Part shown: positions 34,206 through 42,980 of the stretch, one piece after another
How the letters are laid out: each line of letters opens with the position of its first letter
Numbering within the stretch: the first letter of the stretch is position 1
Assembly (NCBI RefSeq): GCF_010993745.1
Contig: NZ_WOTN01000002.1
Coordinates: 620,001 to 684,000 of the forward strand
Direction of reading: 5' to 3'
DNA length: 64,000 bases
Origin: Fodinicola acaciae
GTDB taxonomy: Bacteria; Actinomycetota; Actinomycetes; Mycobacteriales; HKI-0501
Notes under the pieces: model-generated
Told to the model about the DNA's origin: nothing
What the model saw: only the letters and a program-made list of their open reading frames with translations
Databases searched by the model: none
Program-made: the position numbers and the translations under genes

Positions 34206-36455
34206 TCAGCGGACGGTGAAGTCCGCGGTCAGTGCGTCGACGACGACCTGGTAGCCGCCGGGCAGGACGCGTGGCACGCCGGCTCCGTCGACATCGCCGG
34301 TCGTCACCGCCAGCTGTTTCGCGGCGAACGGCACGGTCACGGTCTGCGCGGCACCGGGGTCAAGGGTGACGCGCGCGAAGCCGATCAGCTGCCTGGCCGG
34401 CATCAGCACCGGACTGACCGGACGGTGCAGGTAGACCGGCACCACGGCCGTACCGGCCCTGGACCCGGTGTTGCGTACGGTCACCGACGCCGTCGCCGTG
34501 CCGGTGCGCGAGATCGCCGGGGTGACCGTGAGTCCGGACGTGGCGAAGGTCGTGTATGACAGGCCGAAGCCGAACGGATAGGCCGGGTCGTAGGTGTTGG
34601 TGCCGTTGGCCGGCAGGGTCTGGTAGGACATCGGCTCGTCGGCGGCGACCTTCGGCCAGGACACCGGCAGCTTGCCGCTCGGGTTGGCCTTTCCGTACAG
34701 CACGTCGGAAATCGCGTGTCCGCCTTCGGTGCCGGGCAGCCACGACTGCACGATCGCGTTGGCGTCGGCGACCGCGCCGAGTGCGCGCGGCCGGCCGGTC
34801 ATGATCACCACGATCACCGGTTTTCCGGTCTGCTGCAGCGAATCCACCAGCTGCTGCTGTGCCGTCGACAGCGACGGATCGCGTACGTCGCCGGGGCCTT
34901 CGGCACCGGGTTTCTCACCGAGCACGACCACCGCCGCGTCGGCGCTCGCCGTCTTGCTGACCGCGTCGGCCGCGTCGGGCGCGTACGTGACGTTGTCGCC
35001 GGCGGCCTCTTTGAGCGCCTGCAACGGCGTCACGACCGGCGGCTTCGGCGTGTTGTCGTCGGGGATTCCCTGCCAGCCGATCGTCCAGCCACCCATCTGC
35101 TGGCTGAGGTTGTCGGCGCTGTCGCCGGTCAGCACGATCTTGCTGGACACGCTCAGCGGCAGCACGTTGTTTTGGTTGCGCAGCAACACAATTGACTCGG
35201 TCGCGGCCTTGCGGGCGAGCGGCCGGTCGGCGTTGAGGACGGTCTGGTTGGCGGTGTTGGGGTCGACGTACGGATGGTCGAAGAGGCCGAGCGTGAACTT
35301 CAGGGTGAGGATGTGGCCGACCGCCTCGTCGATCCGCGCCTGGCTGATCCTGCCGGCGTTCACGTTGGCGATCACGCCTTGCGTGAAGGCGGCCGCGTCG
35401 GCCGGCTCCATCGCCATGTCGACACCGGCGTTGACCGCCACCGCGATGGCTTCCTGGTAGGTCGAGACGATGTGATAGCTGCTCGCCAGCTGCGCGATGT
35501 CGTTCCAGTCGCTGATCACCACGCCGCGGAAACCGAGCCGCTGGCGCAGTTGGTCGGTGAGCATGTATTTCGAGGAATGCACCGGAATGCTGTTGACCGA
35601 GCCGGAGTCCGGCATCACGGTGTCCACGCCGGCGTCGATCTGCGCCTGGAAGGACGGCAGGAAAACGTCCTGGAGATAGCGGATCGGCAGCTGCGCCGGC
35701 GTACGGTCGTGGCCGCTGCGCGGTTCGGAATAACCGGCGAAGTGCTTGCCGGTCGCGGTCAGCTCGCCGCTGGACTGCATGCCGGTGACCGCGCCCGCGG
35801 CGAGCTGGCCGGCGAGGAACGGATCTTCCGAGTACGTCTCGTAATAGCGGCCCCAGCGTGTGTCGCGTGCGATGTCGGAGACGGGCGCGAAGTTCCATTT
35901 CACGCCGGTGGCGACCATCGCGTTGGCGGTCGAGACGCCGAGGTCGCGGGTCAGCGCCGGATCCCAGGTCGCGCCGAGCCCGATCTGGTGCGGGAAGATC
36001 GTCGCGCCGGAGACGTCGTTGTGGCCGTGTACGCCGTCGGCGCCGTAGATGATGGGGATCCGCAGCCGGTTGTGCGTCAGCGCGTACCGCTGGATCGCGT
36101 TGATCGTCTCGGCCCACGCTTTCGGGCTGTTGTCGGGAAATGCCGTGTCGCCGCCGCCGGACAGGATGGAGCCGGCGTGGTTGGTGGCGAGTACGTCGGC
36201 CATGCACGAGTCGACCAGCGGCCCGTTGCCGTAGTCGCAGTTGCCGCGCAGCTTGCCGACCCGGATCTGCACCATCTGCCCGGCCTTCTCGGCCAGCGTC
36301 ATCCGCTTCAGCAGATCAGCCACCCGCGCCGCGACCGGCGCTTTGGCATCGGTGTAGGCGACCGGCGCCGCCGTGGCACCGCTCATCCCGGCGGTGGCCA
36401 GCAGGGCCGCGGTGACCGCGGCGGGCAGCAACAGGCGTCTGTTCACGCTCGACAT
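34206..36455 (-). CDS. Secreted GH3 beta-glucosidase-like enzyme
   Basis: This 749-residue protein starts MSSVNRRLLLPAAVTAALLA, a signal peptide. The GH3 N-terminal barrel has MTLAEKAGQMVQI, IPIIYGADGVHGHNDVSGAT, ARDTRWGRYYETYSEDPFLA, and KHFAGYSEPRSGHDRTP. The nucleophile Asp is in GFRGVVISDW (about 315). The alpha/beta sandwich follows (ESIVLLRNQNNVLPL), then a C-terminal fibronectin III-like domain (VRNTGSRAGTAVVPVYLHRP). The family releases glucose from beta-glucans. ATG 36455 has GGGAGAGG upstream. The ROK regulator gene upstream on the same strand is a possible controller. Confidence 0.92.
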   Translation of the reverse strand: MSSVNRRLLLPAAVTAALLATAGMSGATAAPVAYTDAKAPVAARVADLLKRMTLAEKAGQMVQIRVGKLRGNCDYGNGPLVDSCMADVLATNHAGSILSGGGDTAFPDNSPKAWAETINAIQRYALTHNRLRIPIIYGADGVHGHNDVSGATIFPHQIGLGATWDPALTRDLGVSTANAMVATGVKWNFAPVSDIARDTRWGRYYETYSEDPFLAGQLAAGAVTGMQSSGELTATGKHFAGYSEPRSGHDRTPAQLPIRYLQDVFLPSFQAQIDAGVDTVMPDSGSVNSIPVHSSKYMLTDQLRQRLGFRGVVISDWNDIAQLASSYHIVSTYQEAIAVAVNAGVDMAMEPADAAAFTQGVIANVNAGRISQARIDEAVGHILTLKFTLGLFDHPYVDPNTANQTVLNADRPLARKAATESIVLLRNQNNVLPLSVSSKIVLTGDSADNLSQQMGGWTIGWQGIPDDNTPKPPVVTPLQALKEAAGDNVTYAPDAADAVSKTASADAAVVVLGEKPGAEGPGDVRDPSLSTAQQQLVDSLQQTGKPVIVVIMTGRPRALGAVADANAIVQSWLPGTEGGHAISDVLYGKANPSGKLPVSWPKVAADEPMSYQTLPANGTNTYDPAYPFGFGLSYTTFATSGLTVTPAISRTGTATASVTVRNTGSRAGTAVVPVYLHRPVSPVLMPARQLIGFARVTLDPGAAQTVTVPFAAKQLAVTTGDVDGAGVPRVLPGGYQVVVDALTADFTVR

Positions 36456-36597
36456 CGGGCCTCTCCCGGCGATGGTGGAAGCAATAGCCGACCGCAATGT
36501 GCAACAGTGATCTAGGTTACGTCAATACCTGACGGAAAATCGGCCCGAATGTCGCTTTCTGCGTTCGACTCTCAACTGAAGCGGTTCAGGCTGCCGC

Positions 36598-36712
36598 AAC
36601 TACCCGCTGCAGCCCAAAACTGTCGTACCCAGGTGCCAATCTGGGCCCCCACCCAGATCGGGCGGGGGGTGGGTTCGCGTGGTTACTTAGATAAGTTCAA
36701 AGTTGATCTTGA
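36598..36712 (+). repeat. Dispersed intergenic element, copy R3
   Basis: Blocks: AACTACCCGCTGCAGCCCAA, AACTGTCGTACCC, GGGCCCCCACCC paired with GGGCGGGGGGTGGG, TTCGCGTGGTTACTTAGATA, and AAAGTTGATCTTGA. It is in the same orientation as R1 and opposite to R4, which lies 162 bp away. Confidence 0.8.
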
Positions 36713-36778
36713 AGTTGCGCCTCACAGAGCTCTTTGACCACTTTGGTCTCTTTGGTCACGCTGGCCACACGATCTCAT

Positions 36779-36831
36779 GCACGCAAGGGGGCCTTGCGTG
36801 CGCTGGGCGCACGTAAGGGGGCCTTACGTGC
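36779..36831. repeat. Twin hairpins between R3 and R4
   Basis: GCACGCAAGG-ggg-CCTTGCGTGC (36779-36801) and GCACGTAAGG-ggg-CCTTACGTGC (36809-36831) are two perfect 10-bp-arm hairpins differing by one compensated base pair. They occupy the centre of the inverted R3/R4 pair. They resemble the ACGTGCG units of the 25988-26111 array next to R2. Confidence 0.65.
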
Positions 36832-36874
36832 ATCGACCAAGCCGACAAAAGCTGCATTTAGCGCTCAAACCATG

Positions 36875-36991
36875 GAACCAAGATCAACTTTTGATGTACG
36901 TAAGTAACCACGCGAACCCACCCCCCACCCGTTGTGGGTGGGGGCCAAAATTGCCAGGGGGGTACGACAGTTTCGGGTTGTAGCGGGTAGT
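36875..36991 (-). repeat. Dispersed intergenic element, copy R4
   Basis: Read on the minus strand: AACTACCCGCTACAACCCGA, AACTGTCGTACCCCCCTGG, GGCCCCCACCC paired with GGGTGGGGGGTGGG, TTCGCGTGGTTACTTACGTA, and AAAGTTGATCTTGGTTC. It abuts the stop codon of the ROK gene exactly, as R2 abuts psd. Confidence 0.8.
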
Positions 36992-38143
36992 TCAGTGCTC
37001 GAAGGGCAGTCGTTCGGCGTGTTGTAGGGCCAGGGCGAGGGCGCCCAGAGCTTCGGCGCGGTTGCCTAGTTGGGTGGTGACGACCTCGGCGAGGGAGGCG
37101 GCGCTGGGGATGGCATAGCGGCGGACGACGGTGCGCAGGGGGTCGAGGAGGAGGTCGCCGGCCTGGGCGAGTTCGCCGCCGACGACGATGACCTCGGGGT
37201 TGAGGAGGTTGGCGAGGTTGGCGGCGGCGACGCCGATGTGGCGGCCCGCGTCGGCGAGTACGCGGACGCAGCCGGGGTCGCCGGCCTGGGCGCGCGCGAT
37301 CGCCTCCGGCAGGGTCAGCGCGCGACCGTAGGCCTGCTCCAGCAACCGCAACAGGATCGGTACGCCGGCCAGCATCTCCAGGCAGCCGCGGTTGCCGCAG
37401 CGGCAGACCGGGCCGTTCTCGTCGATCGTCGTGTGGCCGATCTCGCCGGCGGTGCCGGCCAGGCCGCGAAACAGCTCGCCGGCGATCACCAATCCAGCGC
37501 CGATGCCCGTGGAAGCCTTGATATAAGCCGAATCCCGCTTGCCGGCGCTGGCACCCCAGGTCATCTCGCCCAGCGCACCGAGGTTGGAGTCGTTGTCGAC
37601 CACGACCGGCAGGCCGAGCCGGTCGCGCAGCACGTCCTCGGCGCGTACGCCGACCCAGTTCGGCAGGATCGACGACGAGCCGACCTCGCCGGTACGCACG
37701 TCGACCGGCGCCGGCAGGCCGAGCGCGACGGCGGCCAGCCGGTCGCGTCCCGACTCTCGCAGCGCCTCCTCAAGCAGCCGTACGGCCGTGTCGATGCCTT
37801 CGACAGCGCTGAGATCCGCGTCCACCTCGACGAACCGCTCGGCCAGCACCGACCCGGACCCGACGACGACGCGGATGTGCCGGTGGTCGAGGTCGATGCC
37901 GGCGGCCACCGGACCGCTGCCGAGCCGCACTTCGTGCGCTCGCCGGCCGTTGCTGGTGCCGATGCTGACCTCGACGGACCCGGTCGCGGTGAGCGTGCGT
38001 ACGATCGCCGACACCGTCGCCGGCGCGAGACCGGTCCGGCGGGCCAGCTCGGCCTGGCTGGCCGGACCGCGGCGCAGCGCGTCGAGCACGCGGCGAGCGT
38101 TGGCGGCCCGCAGGGCGGCGGTCGACGCCGGCATCTCGTTCAC
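36992..38143 (-). CDS. ROK-family transcriptional regulator
   Basis: This is a 383-residue protein. The N-terminal MarR-like helix-turn-helix (SQAELARRTGLAPATVSAIV) is fused to a ROK kinase-like domain. The ROK zinc motif is CRCGNRGCLE (about 246-255), and sugar-site residues lie in DNDSNLGALGE and TGIGAGLVIAGELFRG. Such proteins repress sugar-use genes. The GTG overlaps the stop of the PIG-L gene (GTGA), so both are one operon. The GH3 gene downstream on the same strand is a plausible target. Confidence 0.88.
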   Translation of the reverse strand: MNEMPASTAALRAANARRVLDALRRGPASQAELARRTGLAPATVSAIVRTLTATGSVEVSIGTSNGRRAHEVRLGSGPVAAGIDLDHRHIRVVVGSGSVLAERFVEVDADLSAVEGIDTAVRLLEEALRESGRDRLAAVALGLPAPVDVRTGEVGSSSILPNWVGVRAEDVLRDRLGLPVVVDNDSNLGALGEMTWGASAGKRDSAYIKASTGIGAGLVIAGELFRGLAGTAGEIGHTTIDENGPVCRCGNRGCLEMLAGVPILLRLLEQAYGRALTLPEAIARAQAGDPGCVRVLADAGRHIGVAAANLANLLNPEVIVVGGELAQAGDLLLDPLRTVVRRYAIPSAASLAEVVTTQLGNRAEALGALALALQHAERLPFEH

Positions 38144-38847
38144 CTCGTACGCAGCACGACGAAGGTCTCGGCCGCGCGATCGGACCCCAGGATCGCGGCT
38201 CGCTCGCGTACGCGCGCCTCCATCGCATCCGGGTCAGGCAGCTGCGACACATGCGACCGCAGCGCGGCGATCTTGGCGTCGAGCGTGTCGGTGATGTCGA
38301 CGACGAAGTCCGGGTTGGGCGCGTCCATCAGCCACAGCTCGGACACCGTCCACGGCGGCAGGCCGAGCTCCGGATGCGCGAAGGGGTTGCGCGCGTCCGG
38401 ATAGATCGCCGCGAAGGCCGCCTCGCCGACCGCCTTGTGGTCCGGATGCGTGGTGCCGAGCCGTGAGTAGTCGCGCTCGATCGCCGGCGCCACTACGCGC
38501 TGCGGTCGCACCTGCCGGATCACCCTGGTCAGGTCGCGGCGCAGCTCGTGCGTGACGTAGACGGCGCCATCGACATAGCCGTCCAGGAAACGCACGTCCG
38601 TCACGCCGACCGCCGCGGCCGCCGCGCGTTGCTCGGCCTCGCGGATGGCCGGCATCCGGTCGCGCGGCGTGTCGTCAAATCCGCCGGAGTCGCCGCGGGT
38701 GACCAGGCAGTACGTGACCTCGACGCCGGCCTTGGTCCATCGCGCGATGGTGCCGGCGGCGCCGAAGTCGATGTCGTCCGGATGCGCGGCGATGGCCAGC
38801 ACCCGCCGTACGTCCGCGCTCGGCTCGGCGGACTTCGGATAGCTCAT
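38140..38847 (-). CDS. PIG-L family N-acetylglucosamine deacetylase
   Basis: This is a 235-residue protein. The zinc site is AHPDDIDFG (about 21-29) with the later HPDHK (about 127). VTRGDSGGFDD and IREAEQRAAAAAVGV are standard for the LmbE/PIG-L family that includes MshB and Mca. Substrates in the family are N-acetylated amino sugars or their conjugates. Its coupling to a ROK regulator suggests amino-sugar metabolism. It could instead be a bacillithiol- or mycothiol-type enzyme; the exact substrate is open. Confidence 0.85.
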   Translation of the reverse strand: MSYPKSAEPSADVRRVLAIAAHPDDIDFGAAGTIARWTKAGVEVTYCLVTRGDSGGFDDTPRDRMPAIREAEQRAAAAAVGVTDVRFLDGYVDGAVYVTHELRRDLTRVIRQVRPQRVVAPAIERDYSRLGTTHPDHKAVGEAAFAAIYPDARNPFAHPELGLPPWTVSELWLMDAPNPDFVVDITDTLDAKIAALRSHVSQLPDPDAMEARVRERAAILGSDRAAETFVVLRTR

Positions 38848-38868
38848 GCGGACGAGCGTATGCGGTGG

Positions 38869-39132
38869 TTACAGCGGGCCGCGGCCGGCTTCCAGGACGA
38901 GCATCGCGAGCCGTACGCCGATCGCGCCGACGCCTTTGCGGTAGCGCTCCAGGATCTTCTGCTCGCGGGACAGCACCAGCCGCGGTCCGCCGGCGGCGCG
39001 TCTGGCCAGTCCGACCTCGGCGGAGATGGCCGCGCGCTCGTTCCACAGCTCGATGATCGCCGCGTCGATCTGGTCGATCCGCTCGCGCCACTGGCCGAGC
39101 TGGTCCTGGTAGGTGGTCTCCTGCGTGTTCAC
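38869..39132 (-). CDS. Chorismate mutase, AroQ type
   Basis: This 87-residue helical protein starts MNTQETTYQDQLGQWRERID. The AroQ pattern RERIDQIDAAIIELWNERAA and ISAEVGLARRAAGG, then SREQKILERYR, gives the Arg, Arg and Glu residues that bind chorismate. It converts chorismate to prephenate on the route to Phe and Tyr. GTG 39132 follows AGGAGAA. Upstream are a Phe-Phe-Tyr leader peptide and a terminator-like hairpin, which indicate attenuation by the end-product amino acids. Confidence 0.85.
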   Translation of the reverse strand: MNTQETTYQDQLGQWRERIDQIDAAIIELWNERAAISAEVGLARRAAGGPRLVLSREQKILERYRKGVGAIGVRLAMLVLEAGRGPL

Positions 39133-39171
39133 CGGTTCTCCTGTCGGGTTGGTTTCCCCTGGCCCGGCAAG

Positions 39172-39201
39172 AAAAAGCCCCGGGCCGATGCAGCCTGGGG
39201 C
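39172..39201 (-). terminator. Attenuator hairpin before chorismate mutase
   Basis: On the minus strand GCCCC-AGG...GGCC-C-GGGGC is followed by TTTTTC. It lies between the leader peptide stop and the chorismate mutase start. This is the expected place for an intrinsic attenuator. Confidence 0.7.
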
Positions 39202-39219
39202 GGGTGGTCTGTTCGCGCG

Positions 39220-39279
39220 TCAGTCCACGGCGGCCGAGGCTCGGTCGCCGTAAAAAAATCGTGCACAGTGCGCGCGCAT
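39220..39279 (-). CDS. Phe/Tyr attenuation leader peptide
   Basis: The 19-residue reading frame MRAHCARFFYGDRASAAVD has consecutive Phe-Phe-Tyr codons and ends 18 bp before the attenuator hairpin of the chorismate mutase gene. When charged Phe or Tyr tRNA is scarce, a ribosome stalled here would favour an antiterminator. This is known for aromatic amino acid operons; here it is inferred from layout. The start is ATG 39279 on the minus strand. Confidence 0.7.
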   Translation of the reverse strand: MRAHCARFFYGDRASAAVD

Positions 39280-39401
39280 GCCGTCAGTCTGCCACGAAAC
39301 CGGCGACTCGCGGAACAGGCGTCCCACAGTGCAGGAAACCGCTGGCCAGCGGCCCGCGCGAAACACGTGCTCCTCCTCGAACGTGTGTCCGGCTCCGGCG
39401 C

Positions 39402-39407
39402 CTACAC
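39402..39407 (+). promoter_or_regulatory. pcrA: -10 element for pcrA
   Basis: TACACT lies 10 bp before ATG 39417, so transcription would begin at about 39414. Together with the lack of a ribosome site, this suggests a leaderless pcrA mRNA. Confidence 0.45.
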
Positions 39408-39416
39408 TGGACGGTG

Positions 39417-41789
39417 ATGAGCACCCTTTTCGAGGTTCCGGTCGCTGCCGAGGAGAAGCCCAAGCGCCGCGGGCTCGATCCGGAGCGGCTGCTGGACGGC
39501 CTCAACGACGCGCAGCGCGCCGCCGTGACACATGCCGGTGGTCCGCTGCTGATCGTGGCCGGCGCAGGCTCCGGCAAGACCAGGGTGCTGACCCACCGCA
39601 TCGCCTATCTGCTGGCCGCGCGCAAGGTGCATCCCGGCCAGATCCTGGCGATCACCTTCACCAACAAGGCCGCCGGCGAGATGAAGGAGCGGGTCGGCGG
39701 CCTGGTCGGCAACCGCGCCAGGGTGATGTGGGTGTCGACGTTCCACTCCGCGTGCGTACGGATCCTGCGCGCCGAGGCCAAGACGATCGGCATGAAGAGC
39801 AGCTTCTCGATCTACGACGCCGACGACTCGCGGCGGCTGATGACGCTGGTGGCGCGCGAGCTCGACCTGGATCCGAAGCAGTATCCGGCTCGTTCGCTGA
39901 TCGCCAAGGTCTCCAACCTCAAGAACGAGCTGGTCGACCCGGAGACGTTCACCTCGCAGGCGGCCGGTCCGGCCGATCGTGCGCTGGCCGAGGCGTACGC
40001 GGCCTACCAGCGCCGGCTCACCGAGGCGCACGCGCTGGACTTCGACGACCTGATCATGACCACGGTCAACATGATGCGCGCGTTTCCGGCGGTCGCCGAG
40101 CACTACCGGCGGCGGTTCCGGCACGTGCTGGTGGACGAATATCAGGACACCAACCACGCGCAGTACGCGCTGATCCGGGAGATCGTCGGCGGCCCTGGCG
40201 ACGGCATCAAGACCGAGGACGGCGAGGAGCTGTCGCCGGCCGAGCTGTGCGTGGTCGGCGACGCCGACCAGTCGATCTACGCGTTCCGCGGCGCCAGCAT
40301 CCGCAACATCATGGAGTTCGAGCGCGACTATCCGGACGCGAAAACCATTCTGCTGGAGCAAAACTATCGTTCCACCCAGACGATCCTGTCTGCGGCCAAC
40401 GAGGTCATCACCAGAAACACCGAGCGCAAGCCGAAAAACCTCTGGTCGGACTCCGGCGACGGCGAGAAGATCCGGCTGTACGTCGCCGACAACGAGCACG
40501 ACGAGGCGGCCTGGGTGGCCGGCGAGGTCGACCGGCTGTGCGACCAGGACGGCGTGCGTCCCGGCGACGTGGCGATTTTCTACCGTACGAACGCACAGTC
40601 GCGAGTTTTCGAGGAAGTCTTCATCCGGGTCGGCCTGCCCTACCGGGTGGTCGGCGGCGTACGTTTCTACGAGCGCAAGGAAGTCCGCGACGCGCTGGCC
40701 TATCTGCGCGCACTGTCCAACCCGGACGACACGGTGAGCGTGCGGCGGATCCTCAACGTGCCCAAGCGCGGCATCGGCGACCGCGCGGAGGCGTGCGTGG
40801 CCGCGCTGGCCGACCGCGAGCGCATTTCTTTTGGTGCGGCGCTGGAAAAAGCGATCGAGGCGCCGGGCATCTCGACGCGCGCGGTCAACGCGATCGGCGA
40901 GTTCGTCGACATCATGGCGCGGGTACGGTCCAAAGTGGACAGTGAGCCGCCGGCCGAGCTGCTGGAGGAGCTGCTGGCCGGCACCGGCTACGTCGCCGAG
41001 CTGGAGGCGAGCACCGACCCGCAGGACGAGTCGCGGGTGGAAAACCTGCAGGAGTTGGTGAGCGTCGCGCGTGAGTACGCCGACCGCGCGGCCGCCGCCG
41101 GCGACGAGGTGTCGCTGGCCGGCTTCCTGGAACAGGTCGCGCTGGTCGCCGACGCCGACTCGGTGCCGGACGCGCCGGAGGACGGCGAGTCCGGCCGCAG
41201 GGCCGGCATGGTCACCCTGATGACCCTGCACACCGCCAAGGGCCTGGAGTTTCCGGTGGTGTTCCTGACCGGCCTGGAGGACGGCGTCTTCCCGCACCTG
41301 CGCTCGCTGAGCAACATGAAGGAGCTGGAGGAGGAGCGCCGCCTCGCGTACGTCGGCATCACGCGCGCGCAGAGCCGGCTCTATCTGTCCCGTGCCTTCA
41401 CGCGTACGGCCTGGGGGCAGCCGCAGTACAACCCACCGTCCCGGTTCCTGGAGGAGATCCCGACCTCGCTGATGAAGGTCGATCGCGAGGAGCCGACCCG
41501 CGAGGACCGGTCCAGGTGGAACGGCAACAGCGCGCAGCAGCGGCTCGCCAACCGGGGCATGACCTCGTCGTACGCGCGTCCGGCGCGGTCCCGGTCGGCG
41601 TCGGCCGGCCCGGGTGGCCGGGAGATCCCGGTGCTGGAGGTCGGCGACCGGGTCACCCACGACAGCTTCGGGATGGGGACGGTCGTCGGCCTGCGCGGCG
41701 CCGCCGAAAAGCAGCAGGCCGAGGTCGACTTCGGCAGCAGCGGCAAGAAATGGCTCCTGCTCCGCTTCGCTCCACTGGAGAAGATCTGA
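39417..41789 (+). CDS. pcrA: ATP-dependent DNA helicase PcrA/UvrD
   Basis: This is a 790-residue superfamily 1A helicase used in repair and in clearing proteins from DNA. Motifs in order: Q-motif/Walker A VAGAGSGKTRVL (about 50), Ia AITFTNKAAGEM, II VDEYQDTNHAQ, III VVGDADQSIYAFRGA, IV LEQNYRSTQ, V VTLMTLHTAKGLEFPVVFL, VI RRLAYVGITRAQ. The C-terminus (PVLEVGDRVTHDSFGMGTVV onward) is the Tudor-like RNA polymerase-binding domain typical of PcrA. ATG 39417 is chosen; the frame upstream overlaps the chorismate mutase leader region. The stop overlaps the next gene as CTGA. Confidence 0.96.
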   Translation: MSTLFEVPVAAEEKPKRRGLDPERLLDGLNDAQRAAVTHAGGPLLIVAGAGSGKTRVLTHRIAYLLAARKVHPGQILAITFTNKAAGEMKERVGGLVGNRARVMWVSTFHSACVRILRAEAKTIGMKSSFSIYDADDSRRLMTLVARELDLDPKQYPARSLIAKVSNLKNELVDPETFTSQAAGPADRALAEAYAAYQRRLTEAHALDFDDLIMTTVNMMRAFPAVAEHYRRRFRHVLVDEYQDTNHAQYALIREIVGGPGDGIKTEDGEELSPAELCVVGDADQSIYAFRGASIRNIMEFERDYPDAKTILLEQNYRSTQTILSAANEVITRNTERKPKNLWSDSGDGEKIRLYVADNEHDEAAWVAGEVDRLCDQDGVRPGDVAIFYRTNAQSRVFEEVFIRVGLPYRVVGGVRFYERKEVRDALAYLRALSNPDDTVSVRRILNVPKRGIGDRAEACVAALADRERISFGAALEKAIEAPGISTRAVNAIGEFVDIMARVRSKVDSEPPAELLEELLAGTGYVAELEASTDPQDESRVENLQELVSVAREYADRAAAAGDEVSLAGFLEQVALVADADSVPDAPEDGESGRRAGMVTLMTLHTAKGLEFPVVFLTGLEDGVFPHLRSLSNMKELEEERRLAYVGITRAQSRLYLSRAFTRTAWGQPQYNPPSRFLEEIPTSLMKVDREEPTREDRSRWNGNSAQQRLANRGMTSSYARPARSRSASAGPGGREIPVLEVGDRVTHDSFGMGTVVGLRGAAEKQQAEVDFGSSGKKWLLLRFAPLEKI

Positions 41790-42226
41790 GCTGCTACACC
41801 TGCGACCAGGAGGTGGCGCTGGCGACCGCGCCGCCGCGTGAGCGGATCGCGTACGACGGACACTGGCGGGTCGCGCACGTGATCACGTCGTCGTTGCCCG
41901 GCTGGCTGGTGCTGATCCCGCGGCGCCACGTCGTCACGGTCGCCGAGCTGACCGACGGGGAGGCCGCGTCGCTGGGCACGTGGCAGGTGCGCGTGTCACG
42001 GGCGCTGCACGAGGTGGTCGGCTGCGAGAAGACGTACGTGGCGCAGTTCGCCGAGGCCGCCGGCTTCGGCCATGTGCACTTCCACCTGATCCCGCGGATG
42101 CCGGGGTGGGCCGCCGGCGAGCGTGGACCGCAGGTCTTCCGCCGTCTGGGCGTGGCGGCCGCAGATCACGTGCCGGAGGCGGAGATGGACCGGCTGTCCT
42201 CGCGACTTGCCGCCGCGCTGGTTTGA
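41786..42226 (+). CDS. HIT-family protein, probable CTG start
   Basis: This is a 146-residue protein. The histidine triad GHVHFHLIPR (about 100-109) marks a nucleotide hydrolase or transferase of the HIT superfamily. The N-terminus SCYTCDQEVA holds a C-x2-C pair that must be included, yet no ATG, GTG or TTG precedes it after pcrA's last codons. The best start is CTG 41786, which overlaps the pcrA stop as CTGA, with GGAG 5 nt upstream. Translational coupling to pcrA follows. The substrate is unknown. Confidence 0.8.
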   Translation: MSCYTCDQEVALATAPPRERIAYDGHWRVAHVITSSLPGWLVLIPRRHVVTVAELTDGEAASLGTWQVRVSRALHEVVGCEKTYVAQFAEAAGFGHVHFHLIPRMPGWAAGERGPQVFRRLGVAAADHVPEAEMDRLSSRLAAALV

Positions 42227-42278
42227 GCCGTCGCGTACGCGGGTATCCACCGAACGCGATGGTGACCGAGAGGAGTTC

Positions 42279-42980
42279 TCAGAGGTTGGTGTTCTCGCCG
42301 TCCTTGGCGAGGTTGAGGCCGCGAGCGCGCAGCCACGGGATCGGGTCGGTGGGCGTGCCGTCGACGCGGACCTCGAAGTGGCAGTGCGGGCCGGTCGAGT
42401 CACCGGTGCTGCCGACCAGCGCGATCGGGTCGCCGGCCTTGACGCGCTGGCCTTCGTGCACGAGCAGCTTGGAGTTGTGGCCGTAACGCGTGCTGATGCC
42501 GTTGCCGTGGTTGATCTCGACCAGGTTGCCGTAACCGCCGTACCACCGGGCGATGCTGATCACGCCGTCATGCGAGGCGACCACCGTGGAGCCGAACGGA
42601 GCGGCGATATCGGTGCCGGCGTGCAGGACACCCCAGCGGATGCCGAAGCCGGAGCTGAGTGGGCCCTGTGCCGGCTTGAGCCAGAGATCGGCGGCCTTTG
42701 GCTTGGGGGCCGCGGTGCGGCGCTGCGAGCGCGAGGCGCGGTCGACGCGCGTGCTGCTTGGCGCCTGGACCGTCGTGTTGGCGTTGCCCGCGTGTAGGTC
42801 GACGTTGGTCGGACCGGCGGCGTTGGTGCTGCCGATGGCCGGCAGAGCAGAGCCCGCGCTGAAGGCCACCACACCGGCGCCGACGACGGCGCTGGTGACC
42901 ACGATCGCGTACCTGCTCCGGGTGTCGATCGGCGCACGATGGCTGCCGCGATGACGTCCGTGTGGTTTGCGATGGTGCAC
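42279..42980 (-). CDS. Secreted M23 peptidase (LytM domain)
   Basis: This is a 233-residue protein. One membrane or signal segment at about 22-48 (YAIVVTSAVVGAGVVAFSAG) is followed by a linker and a C-terminal LytM domain. The zinc ligands are in RWGVLHAGTDIAAPFG (H-x3-D) and GPHCHFEVRVDG (HxH), so it is probably an active peptidoglycan endopeptidase. GTG 42980 (MHHRKPHGRH) is preferred over GTG 43001 because GAAGGG lies 6 nt before it. A structured leader of about 125 nt follows its promoter and may be a riboswitch. It cleaves cross-bridges during wall growth, by family knowledge. Confidence 0.85.
   Translation of the reverse strand: MHHRKPHGRHRGSHRAPIDTRSRYAIVVTSAVVGAGVVAFSAGSALPAIGSTNAAGPTNVDLHAGNANTTVQAPSSTRVDRASRSQRRTAAPKPKAADLWLKPAQGPLSSGFGIRWGVLHAGTDIAAPFGSTVVASHDGVISIARWYGGYGNLVEINHGNGISTRYGHNSKLLVHEGQRVKAGDPIALVGSTGDSTGPHCHFEVRVDGTPTDPIPWLRARGLNLAKDGENTNL

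Larger units (their letters stand above)
36456..36991. other. Intergenic region with inverted repeat pair R3/R4
   Basis: These 536 bp between the ROK gene and the GH3 gene hold element R3 (36598-36712), twin hairpins (36779-36831) and R4 in opposite orientation (36875-36991). The part at 36500-36535 before the GH3 gene has CGTCA-atacc-TGACG, a possible operator. I see no coding sequence. Confidence 0.5.
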
